DNA of 64,000 nt, taken from NCBI RefSeq assembly GCF_003666015.1, contig NZ_QPLT01000001.1:1-64000 (forward strand), given 5' to 3'. Of this stretch, positions 9,643 through 16,451 are shown piece by piece. The stretch is from Halorubrum sp. Atlit-26R (GTDB lineage Archaea > Halobacteriota > Halobacteria > Halobacteriales > Haloferacaceae). The notes beneath the pieces are model-generated. The model was not told the DNA's origin and did no database searches. It saw only the letters and a program-made list of their open reading frames with translations. The first letter of the stretch is position 1, and every line of letters begins with the position of its first letter. Both the position numbers and the translations under genes were made by a program.

Positions 9643-11715
9643 TCAGCCACCGTCTTCGATCTCCGAGCGCGCGACCGCCGCGCCCGCGTACTCCAACACC
9701 TCGGCGGCGCCGTCCTCGGAGTAGCCGCGGTCGACCAAGGCCGAAACCCACGCGCTCCGGTCCTCGTCGTCGAGGTCGGTCGCGGACACCAGCGCCGAGA
9801 AGTTGATGTTGTGCTTCTTGTCCTCCCACAGCTTCCGTTCGAGGGCGCGCCGGAGCCGGTCGTTCTCTTGCGGGTCGAAGCCGCGCCCCTCGCGGGCGCG
9901 CCGCGACACCCAGTTCGACACCTCCTGTCGGAAGTCGTCCTTCCGGTCGGAGGGGACGTCGAGCTGCTCTTCGACGGCGCGTAAGAACGTCTCGTCCGGC
10001 TCCGTCTCCCGCCCGGTCAGCTCGTCGTCGACGGTGTCGTCGTCGATGTACGCCATCACGTGGTCCATGTACTTCTCGCCCTGCCGGCGCAGCTCGTCGA
10101 CGTCGTACGCTAACGCGTGGCGCACGTCTTCGATGGCGCGCTCGCGGTACTCCTCGCGGACGCGGTCGAGCAGGCGCTCGTAGCGGTCGAGGTCGTCGGC
10201 CGCGATCGAGCCGTGGCCGCCGAGGTTCGCCTCGAAGTGGTCGAAGACGGACAGCGGCGAGAGGTACCCACGGTCGCGGTGGGTGGCGTCCATGATCGCC
10301 TCCGCGATCTCGTCGCCGACGAACCGCGCGGAGATGCCGTCCATTCCCTCGCCGACGTCGGCGGACTCGGCGGCGTCCTCCCGGAGCTTCCGCCGGTCGA
10401 TCTCCTCGTCTTCCAACTCCCCGTTGTACGCCTTCGCCTTCTCCACGAGCGCCACCGTCTCGTCGGTCGGCTCCTCTAAGCGGGTCAAGACGCCGAAGAG
10501 CCCGGCCATCTCCAAGGCGTGGGGCTCGACGTGGACGTTGGGCACGTCGGCGTTGTCGAGCATCTTCTCGTAGATCTTCGCCTCGCTCTCGTACTCCAAC
10601 ACGTACGGGTAGTCGATCCGCTTGGTGCGGTCGTTGAACGCCTCCATCTTCTCGTCCCCGGTCTTCTCGCGGTACTCGGGCATGTTCGTCCGGCCGACGA
10701 TCACCTGGTCGATGTCGATCCGCGGGTTGTTCTTCGGCTTGATCGTCGACTCCTGGGAGGCGTGGAGGAAGTCGTAGAGGAACTCCCGCTGGAGCTTCAA
10801 CAGCTCCTCGCCGGAGAAGAGGCCGCGGTTCGCGTTGCAGAACGCGCCGGCGTAGTCGAACGCGCGCGGGTCCGACTCGCCGTAGACGGCGAGCTTCGCG
10901 TAGTTGACGTCGCCGGTGAGCTCCGTCTCGTCCTGGTTCTTCTTGTCCTTCGGCTCGAACGTCTCGATGCTCTGGCGGCGGTTCTCGTCGGCGACGAGCC
11001 GGACGACCTCGACGTGCTCGTCGAGGACGCGCTGGAGGTCGTCGTCGTAGTGCGCGAGCAGCTCGTTCAGGTAGAACTCCGAGGCCGGGTCCGGGTGCTG
11101 GTCGTTCCGGAGCGTGTAGGGGGCGTCGAGCCGCTCGTTGAGGTCGTCGATCACCGCCTGCCGCTGCGGCTTCGGGAGGAGGACGAGCGGGTCCTGGCTC
11201 ATCGGCGAGCGGACCGCGTCGTCGTCCGGGTCCTGGTCGTCGATCACCGAACAGAGGTCGACCCACCGGAAGGTGTACATCCGGCCGGCGTCCTCGCGGG
11301 TGTACGCCTCGAAGTAGCGGCGGACCAGCCAGTCGAAGTGCGACTTGCCGGAGCCGACCGGACCGAGCAGGAGCTTGATCCGCTTTTCGGGACCCAGTCC
11401 GCGGGCCCCGGACTTCACCTTGTTGACGAACTCGTGGATCGCCTCGTGTACCTCGCGGCCGTAGAAGACGTTCTCGCCGTCGTGGAGCGGGTCCTCGGCG
11501 GCGAGCGCGTACTCGACGACGCCGCGTTCCTCGTCGTAGCGCGTCCCGTAGTGGTCGAACATGTCCGCGACGCGCTGGTGCGCGTTCCGCGCGATCTCGG
11601 GGTCGTCGTACAGCGCGTCGAGGTACCAGTCGAACGAGCGCGCGGCTCTGAGGTCGTCGGGGACCGCCGTCCGGTACTCCTCGCTGAGCCGTTCGAGCGT
11701 GTGTCGGTCTGCCAT
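9643..11715 (-). CDS. prkA: PrkA-type serine protein kinase
   Basis: 690 aa, close to bacterial PrkA in length (~630-640). Motifs in order: NVFYGREVHEAIHEFVNKVKSGARGLGPEKRIKLLL, P-loop GPVGSGKS (118-125), the helix after it with the MYTFRW strand, MSQDPLVLLPKP, the LNELLAHYDDDLQRVLDEHVEVVRLV region, EELLKLQREFLYDFLHASQE, and IDIDQVIVGRTNMPEYREK. These identify the PrkA AAA domain plus the C-terminal kinase-like part. It is the first gene of prkA1-prkA2-yeaH-spoVR. The ATG at 11715 is used; longer readings up to 11901 would add a basic, non-conserved-looking extension. Confidence 0.93.
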   Translation of the reverse strand: MADRHTLERLSEEYRTAVPDDLRAARSFDWYLDALYDDPEIARNAHQRVADMFDHYGTRYDEERGVVEYALAAEDPLHDGENVFYGREVHEAIHEFVNKVKSGARGLGPEKRIKLLLGPVGSGKSHFDWLVRRYFEAYTREDAGRMYTFRWVDLCSVIDDQDPDDDAVRSPMSQDPLVLLPKPQRQAVIDDLNERLDAPYTLRNDQHPDPASEFYLNELLAHYDDDLQRVLDEHVEVVRLVADENRRQSIETFEPKDKKNQDETELTGDVNYAKLAVYGESDPRAFDYAGAFCNANRGLFSGEELLKLQREFLYDFLHASQESTIKPKNNPRIDIDQVIVGRTNMPEYREKTGDEKMEAFNDRTKRIDYPYVLEYESEAKIYEKMLDNADVPNVHVEPHALEMAGLFGVLTRLEEPTDETVALVEKAKAYNGELEDEEIDRRKLREDAAESADVGEGMDGISARFVGDEIAEAIMDATHRDRGYLSPLSVFDHFEANLGGHGSIAADDLDRYERLLDRVREEYRERAIEDVRHALAYDVDELRRQGEKYMDHVMAYIDDDTVDDELTGRETEPDETFLRAVEEQLDVPSDRKDDFRQEVSNWVSRRAREGRGFDPQENDRLRRALERKLWEDKKHNINFSALVSATDLDDEDRSAWVSALVDRGYSEDGAAEVLEYAGAAVARSEIEDGG

Positions 11716-11875
11716 CGTATCACGTTCGCTCGGATAGCGGGGTCGGCGTCGCCGGCGCGGGTCGCGCCGCACGGAGCTGTCGCTCTCCGTGCGCGTATCG
11801 GCAACTCGTCGAGCCGCGAGCGGCGCGTCGTCGGGGTGCGCGTCGGTGCCGGTGAACGCCTCGCCCGTATCCGAG

Positions 11876-11884
11876 GCTATATAT
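11876..11884. promoter_or_regulatory. Near-palindromic TATA box in the gap between prkA1 and DUF1028 genes
   Basis: CTATATATG is the strongest TATA-like sequence in the 476-bp intergenic stretch 11716-12191. On the minus strand it could serve the prkA operon with a leader of about 130-140 nt; on the plus strand it sits ~30 bp before an ATG at 11910. Apart from this box and the short reading frame at 11910-12014, I see nothing else in the gap. Confidence 0.45.
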
Positions 11885-11909
11885 GTGGGAGGGATTGCCA
11901 CGGATAAGT

Positions 11910-12014
11910 ATGTCGCCAGTTGACACCCAACAGGATCGACTCGGCGCCGTCGCCCTCGCCGGATCCGGCCGGTCCGCCGACGGTCCGTCAGTCGCTCTTA
12001 TCAGCGCCGCGTGA
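11910..12014 (+). CDS. Possible leaderless small protein (34 aa)
   Basis: An ATG 30 bp downstream of the TATA-like CTATATATG opens a 34-codon frame starting MSPVDTQQDRLGAVALAGSG and ending in LISAA. Spacing is ideal for a leaderless haloarchaeal transcript, and the composition (Asp, Gln, Ala, Gly) is plausible for a small halophilic protein. There is no family recognition and no downstream gene closely spaced in the same frame, so this may be chance in GC-rich DNA. Confidence 0.25.
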   Translation: MSPVDTQQDRLGAVALAGSGRSADGPSVALISAA

Positions 12015-12191
12015 GATCGACGACGGGAGCGGGTCGGCGTCCCCCTCTGGAGCCATCGCGCGCGTTCGGTCGCCGTCGCGCGCGGTCCGGGCACGCCGCG
12101 CGTCGCGGGCGCGGTCGCCGTTCGCCAGTCGAGAACCGGAACCATCGGCCCCGGAGCGCACCCTTTTGCGAGTCGCCGCCGCAGACCCGAT

Positions 12192-12938
12192 GTGACGTTC
12201 AGCATCTGCGTTCGCGAGCGGTACACCGACGAGGACGGCGGCGACCAGGTCCGGTTCGGCGTGGCGGTGACCACCCGGTTGCCCGGCGTCGGCACGCTGT
12301 GTCCCTTCGCGTCGTCCGACGGCGCGGTGGCGACCCAGTCGCTCGTCAACGTCGAGTTGGGGCGGAAGGGGATCGAGTACCTCGGCGACGGGCTCGCGGT
12401 CGACGACGCCTTGGAGGACCTGTTGAACGCCGACGAGGGGAGCGCCCAGCGCCAGCTCCACGGCGTCGACGCCGACGGGACGTTCGCGTTCTCCGGCGAC
12501 GAGTGTAACGACTGGTACGGCCACCGCGAGGGGCAGAACTACACCGTCGCGGGTAACCTCCTGACCGGCGAGGACGTGATCGAGGATACCGCGGCCGCCT
12601 ACGAGTCCGACGCGCACGGCGACGCGCCGCTCGCCGAGCGGCTGATCGACGCCCTCGCGGCGGGCCACGCGGCGGGCGGCGACAAGCGCGAGGACCTCGA
12701 GGTCCAGTCCGCCGCGCTGCTCGTGCGTAACACCGAGGAGGACGCGGACGACCCCTACTACAACGACCTCCGGGTCGACGCGAGCGAGACCCCGGTCGCC
12801 GACCTCCGCGAGACGTACGAGACCGCGAAACGCGGCTACGAGACGATCTTGGAGAAGTACGCCGAGGAGGAGGAGGACGGGGCGGAGGACGAGGAAGCGG
12901 CCGACGACGACGAGGAGCCCGACGCGGCCGACGAGTAG
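12192..12938 (+). CDS. DUF1028 family protein (Ntn-hydrolase-like)
   Basis: 248 aa, starting MTFSICVRERY with a GTG codon. DUF1028 hallmarks visible: FGVAVTTRLPGVGTLCPFA, GAVATQSLVNVELGRKGIEYL, HREGQNYTVAGNLLTGEDVIE, LAERLIDALAAGHAAGGDKREDL and QSAALLV. The fold resembles Ntn hydrolases, and some relatives carry peptidoglycan-binding domains, but no activity is established to my knowledge. The last ~35 residues are a Glu/Asp-only tail (EEEEDGAEDEEAADDDEE), a common halophilic extension. It is convergent with the EEP nuclease gene, 10 bp away. Confidence 0.88.
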   Translation: MTFSICVRERYTDEDGGDQVRFGVAVTTRLPGVGTLCPFASSDGAVATQSLVNVELGRKGIEYLGDGLAVDDALEDLLNADEGSAQRQLHGVDADGTFAFSGDECNDWYGHREGQNYTVAGNLLTGEDVIEDTAAAYESDAHGDAPLAERLIDALAAGHAAGGDKREDLEVQSAALLVRNTEEDADDPYYNDLRVDASETPVADLRETYETAKRGYETILEKYAEEEEDGAEDEEAADDDEEPDAADE

Positions 12939-12948
12939 CGGCCCCTCC

Positions 12949-13794
12949 CTATATCGACAGCCGCGCCAGAATCGGCAGGTGGTCGGAGGGGTAGCGGCCG
13001 CGGTCGTCCCGGTCCGCGAGCGTCGCGAACGCCTCAACCGACACCGCGGGCGAGACGAGCGCGTGGTCGATCCGGCGGCCGTCGATGAGGCGAGCGAAGT
13101 CGGTGAGGCTCGTCTCCGGGCCGTGCCGGAGGTCGGCCTCGGCCGCGGCGTCGCGGAGCGCGAGAGCGTCTTCGGGCGGCGTCGCGGAGTCCTCCCCGTC
13201 GTGTTCCGGATCGTCGCCGACGAGGATCCGGTGCGGCTCCGACCCCGGCGTACAGTTGAGATCGCCGACGAGGACGACCGGGGGCGTCTCGTCGGAGTCG
13301 CCCCCATCTGCCGTCGCTACCGCCGGGAGTCGCTCGCGGAGCAGGCGGGCGGACTCGCGTCGCGCGTGCGCGCTCACGTGGTCGAAGTGCGTGTTGACGA
13401 CGAGGAGCCTCGCGTCGCCGTCGCGGGCGCGCACCCGAGCCCACGTCGCGATCCGCGGGTGAGATGCGTCCCAGCCGGTCGAGGGCTCTCCCGGGGTCTC
13501 CGAGAGCCAGAACGTGTCGCTGTCGACGACCTCCCAGCGGTCGCTCCGGACCGCTATCGGGCACCCCTCGCCCTCGCCGTCGGCGCCGCGGCCGCGTCCG
13601 ACGAACTCGTACGCCGGGAGCCGCTCGCGGAGGTCCTCGCGCTGCTCGGGGAGCGGCTCCTGAAACGCGGCGACGTCGGGGCGGTGGAACCGGACGAGTC
13701 GCGCGACGGCGTCGCGGCGGTCGTGCCAGGCGTCGTGGTGGTCGCCGCGGTTGGCGTAGCGGACGTTGTAGCTGAGCACCCGGATCCCGGTCAT
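12949..13794 (-). CDS. Endonuclease/exonuclease/phosphatase (EEP) family protein
   Basis: 281 aa. EEP catalytic signature residues are present in order: Asn in LSYNVRYAN, Glu in AAFQEPLPEQ, the NTHFDHVSAHAR segment, VLVGDLNCTPGS, the RRIDHALVS Asp-His, and a terminal SDHLPILARL His. Family enzymes cleave phosphodiester or phosphomonoester bonds in nucleic acids, lipids or inositol phosphates; this small soluble form without signal peptide cannot be narrowed further. A TTAAAA box at 13821-13826 (minus strand TTTTAA) is 29 bp upstream of the ATG. Confidence 0.9.
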   Translation of the reverse strand: MTGIRVLSYNVRYANRGDHHDAWHDRRDAVARLVRFHRPDVAAFQEPLPEQREDLRERLPAYEFVGRGRGADGEGEGCPIAVRSDRWEVVDSDTFWLSETPGEPSTGWDASHPRIATWARVRARDGDARLLVVNTHFDHVSAHARRESARLLRERLPAVATADGGDSDETPPVVLVGDLNCTPGSEPHRILVGDDPEHDGEDSATPPEDALALRDAAAEADLRHGPETSLTDFARLIDGRRIDHALVSPAVSVEAFATLADRDDRGRYPSDHLPILARLSI

Positions 13795-13882
13795 TACGTC
13801 TGGGGTCGCGGGCGAGGCGATTAAAAGGCGCGGAGCGAATGGGACGGAGTCGATCGGGACGTCAACGCCGCTTCCGGCCTCT

Positions 13883-14239
13883 GTTTATAAATCGTTGACT
13901 GCGGCTCGGCGGCGAATACTTCCAAAGCCCCAGCCGCTCGCTTATAAACAGCCGTCTATGAATCGGCGGCGAACACCGCCAAAGTCCCAGCCGCTCGCTT
14001 ATAACTGGCTGCTGAGGATCGACAGCGAACAGCTCCAAAGCCCCACCCGACCGCAACCGCACAGCACCTCACACCTCCCCAGCCTCGTCGGTCGCCGTCG
14101 CTTCGCTCGGCGACCGACTCCAGCGAGGGACCGAAGGTCCCTCTGGCAGCCGGCGCGTAGCGCCGGCGACCTCGCGCGTGCTCCTCGCGCCCGTTGGGCG
14201 CTCGGAGGCACGCGCCACCGCAGTTCTATTTATAAATAG
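13883..14239. repeat. Dispersed structured repeat element, copy A
   Basis: Fills the 460-bp gap 13795-14254. Three TTATAA-containing units with exactly 57-bp spacing (TTATAA at 13885, 13942, 13999), each carrying CCAAAGCCCCAGCCGCTCGC or a close variant, are followed by CACAGCACCTCACACC, then several triloop hairpins (GGGACC/GGTCCC and GCCGGCGC/GCGCCGGC types), then a long hairpin 14174-14215 and the palindrome CTATTTATAAATAG at 14226-14239. The same order recurs at 41934-42350 in the same orientation. On the minus strand the palindrome would be a TATA box with a start point near the hairpin, so a structured RNA read leftward is possible. Confidence 0.8.
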
Positions 14240-14254
14240 CGTCGTCGCCCGCGC

Positions 14255-14737
14255 TCACACCGAGAACTCGTAGAGGTCGTCGCCGACGTGGTGGATCGAC
14301 TCGACCACTTTCCCGCTGTCGCCGACCATCTCGTCGCCGTCGACCATCGCGCGGCCCACCGCCAGCACCTTCCCGTGGGTCTCCTCGGCGACGACGACGA
14401 GGTCGCCCTCGCGGATCGCCTCGTCGGCCTCGACGATCCCCGGGCGCATCACGTCGGCGCCGTCGGAGACGAAGGATATCGCGCCGGAGTCGACCGTGAC
14501 GACGCCGGTCTCCGGGTCGTAGTCGTTCGCGCCCCGGACGGTGAGGAACGGCTCGTCGTCGTCGACGTAGAAGACGGCGGGGTCGCCGTCGACTAAGACG
14601 AGCTCGTAGCCGGCGTCGACGAACTCGACGAACTCGAAGGCCTCCCCGTCGATGTCGACCCCGAGGTGGTCGGCGACCGCGTCTTGGATCGCCGTGATCT
14701 CGTCGCTCCGGAGGTGGTGCCGGGATTTCACTTCCAT
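14255..14737 (-). CDS. PUA-domain RNA-binding protein
   Basis: 160 aa. N-terminal alpha/beta part MEVKSRHHLRSDEITAIQDAV, then FEFVEFVDAGYELVLVDGDPAVFYVDD, and a C-terminal PUA domain (LTVRGANDYDPETGVVTVDSGAISFVSDGADVMRPGI, with GDLVVVAEETHGKVLAVGRA). This is the architecture of archaeal MCT-1/Tma20-like or DUF1947 proteins, which bind RNA and are related to the PUA modules of pseudouridine synthases and archaeosine transglycosylase. A minus-strand CATTTATC box at ~14762-14769 lies 28 bp upstream of the ATG, supporting this start. Confidence 0.88.
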   Translation of the reverse strand: MEVKSRHHLRSDEITAIQDAVADHLGVDIDGEAFEFVEFVDAGYELVLVDGDPAVFYVDDDEPFLTVRGANDYDPETGVVTVDSGAISFVSDGADVMRPGIVEADEAIREGDLVVVAEETHGKVLAVGRAMVDGDEMVGDSGKVVESIHHVGDDLYEFSV

Positions 14738-14882
14738 GGGCGTCCAGTCGGCCGCTCGGCCGATAAATGGACCGCTCCGCGGCGTGGTAGCGGGAGATCG
14801 CGCCGTGGTTTCGGCCTCACGCCGATCTCGTCCGGTTGGACCGATCAAAACGGTCTTAATCCACCTCTTCATATCCCCTCGT

Positions 14883-15497
14883 ATGCTCAACCCACTGGCG
14901 ATCGTGCTCGCGGCGATCGTGAACCCGCCCGCGATCGTGCTCGCGGCGGTCGCGACGCTGCTCATGGTCCTCGTCACCTCGGTGCGAGGGACGGGGTGGG
15001 AACCCACGACCGACATCTCGGACGAAGTCCTCGAACACCGCGCGTCCGCGGTCCCCGAGACGGAGTTCCCGGAGCCGGGCAACCGCGCGATCGGCGGCGG
15101 CGGTGGCGGCGGCGGCGCCATCCCGGCCGGCGGCGACGGCGAGGAGGGCGAGCTCGAAGAGGGCGGCACCGGAAGCTCCGGCCCCGGTGACATCCCCGAA
15201 GACGAGGTGGAGTACTTCGAGGTCGAGTTCGTCAAGCAGGGCGAGACGGTCGAGCTCTCCAACGACCAGCCCATCCTCGAACAGGGCGAAGACGAGGGGT
15301 GGGACCTCCCGTACGCCTGCCGGCAGGGCCAGTGCGTCTCCTGTGCCGGCCGGATCGCCGACGGCCCCTCGGAGGACTTCGTCGAGCACGACAACCAGCA
15401 GATGCTCGAGGAGGCCGAGATCGACGACGGCTACACGCTCACCTGCGTCGCCTACCCGCGCGACTCCTTCAGCATCGAGACCGGCGAGGCGCCGTAG
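14883..15497 (+). CDS. Membrane-anchored [2Fe-2S] ferredoxin
   Basis: 204 aa. A hydrophobic N-terminal anchor (about residues 1-33) is followed by a Gly/acidic linker with nine consecutive Gly near residue 74 and a C-terminal plant-type ferredoxin domain. Cluster ligands are the Cys of YACRQGQCVSCAG (CX4CX2C) and the fourth Cys in YTLTCVAYP. The acidic insert before the first ligand (EQGEDEGWDLP) resembles halobacterial ferredoxins. Tethering to the membrane suggests it passes electrons to or from a membrane partner not in this window. The start follows an ATATCCCC stretch but no strong TATA box. Confidence 0.88.
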   Translation: MLNPLAIVLAAIVNPPAIVLAAVATLLMVLVTSVRGTGWEPTTDISDEVLEHRASAVPETEFPEPGNRAIGGGGGGGGAIPAGGDGEEGELEEGGTGSSGPGDIPEDEVEYFEVEFVKQGETVELSNDQPILEQGEDEGWDLPYACRQGQCVSCAGRIADGPSEDFVEHDNQQMLEEAEIDDGYTLTCVAYPRDSFSIETGEAP

Positions 15498-15594
15498 CTT
15501 CCCGCTCGCGTTCGCGCTCTCCCACCCTCCCTCCGCTTTTTCCGGTCGCGCTCGCTCGCGACACCCTTTTTCGCGTCTCGCTCCAACCCACCGT

Positions 15595-15933
15595 ATGTCC
15601 GTCACCACGGCGCTCGTCGCCGGCGGCGGGGGCGTCGCCGTCGCGCTGATCGCCGCGGCCGTCTACCGCGACGCCGCTCGCGTCGGCGTCGACCTCGGGT
15701 CGCCGGGATCGTGGGCCGCCCTCGTCGTCCTCACCGGCGGCGCGAGCGTTGTCACCTTCGTTCTCGTCCCCGATGCCCCGCTTCCCGGCGTCCTCGTGTT
15801 GACCGCGCTCGGCCCCCTCCTCTACCTGCTCGAACGCGACGATTCCATGAACGGCGACGACGCGGCCGACCCCACGCACCTCCCGAGTCAGTCCGGGGAC
15901 GCGGCCGACGGGAGCGACGACTCGGACCGGTAA
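15595..15933 (+). CDS. Small membrane protein with acidic tail
   Basis: 112 aa. Three hydrophobic segments at about 4-22, 38-56 and 62-80 (VTTALVAGGGGVAVALIAAAV; AALVVLTGGASVVTFVLV; LVLTALGPLLYLLE) are followed by a polar, Asp/Ser-rich cytoplasmic-looking tail. It is 97 bp downstream of the ferredoxin gene on the same strand, and a membrane partnership with that tethered ferredoxin is possible but only from proximity. No family recognised. Confidence 0.7.
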   Translation: MSVTTALVAGGGGVAVALIAAAVYRDAARVGVDLGSPGSWAALVVLTGGASVVTFVLVPDAPLPGVLVLTALGPLLYLLERDDSMNGDDAADPTHLPSQSGDAADGSDDSDR

Positions 15934-16068
15934 CGTCTCCACGCCGGCGACGGATACGCGGTCCTCGCGGTCCCGTTCCGTCTCATCGACGATGACACAG
16001 TTCCTTTCGCCGTGGCTCGCGGCTCCCAAACCGCAACTTTCCATACCGTCGGGAGCGAACGAGGGGCA

Positions 16069-16404
16069 ATGAGCGACGAGAGCGACGAAAGCCTCGCGGA
16101 CCGAGTGGAGCAGTGGATGGTCGGACAGATGCCGATCATCCAGATGCACGGCGGCACGAGCGTCGTGCGCGAGGCGGACCCCGAGACCGGCGAGGTCGTC
16201 GTCGAGCTCGGCGGCACCTGCTCCGGGTGCGGCATCTCGAACATCACCGCCGACAACATCCGCCGCGACCTCATCATGGACTTCGAGGAGGTCGACAACG
16301 TCACCGTGCGGACCGCCTCCTCCGGCGACAACGGCGCCTCGACCGTCGAGGGCGGCCGCGGCGGCGAACTCAAACACGAGACCGAGTCCGCGAACCACTT
16401 CTGA
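16069..16404 (+). CDS. NifU-like C-terminal domain protein (Fe-S assembly)
   Basis: 111 aa. The core VVVELGGTCSGCGISNITADNIRRDLI carries the CxxC (CSGC) of the NifU C-terminal scaffold domain that binds a transient Fe-S cluster. Haloarchaeal members are short like this one, with an acidic N-terminus and His-containing tail. It probably delivers clusters to Fe-S proteins such as the two ferredoxins in this window. The ATG at 16069 follows GGGGC and is the first good start. Confidence 0.88.
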   Translation: MSDESDESLADRVEQWMVGQMPIIQMHGGTSVVREADPETGEVVVELGGTCSGCGISNITADNIRRDLIMDFEEVDNVTVRTASSGDNGASTVEGGRGGELKHETESANHF

Positions 16405-16451
16405 ATCCGGTGCGGCGGAGGGCGTCCGCCGCGTCTCTACTCTTCTCTTCT

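Noticed and set aside
13862..14062. 66-aa minus-strand frame in repeat copy A as a protein gene
   Set aside because: The repeats and hairpins explain it better; kept only as a hypothesis in the findings because frame-preserving 57-bp spacing may be coincidental.
13883..14239. CRISPR-like reading of the 57-bp tandem units
   Set aside because: Only three units, no constant spacers of unique sequence, units are contiguous repeats with diverging parts; no cas genes.
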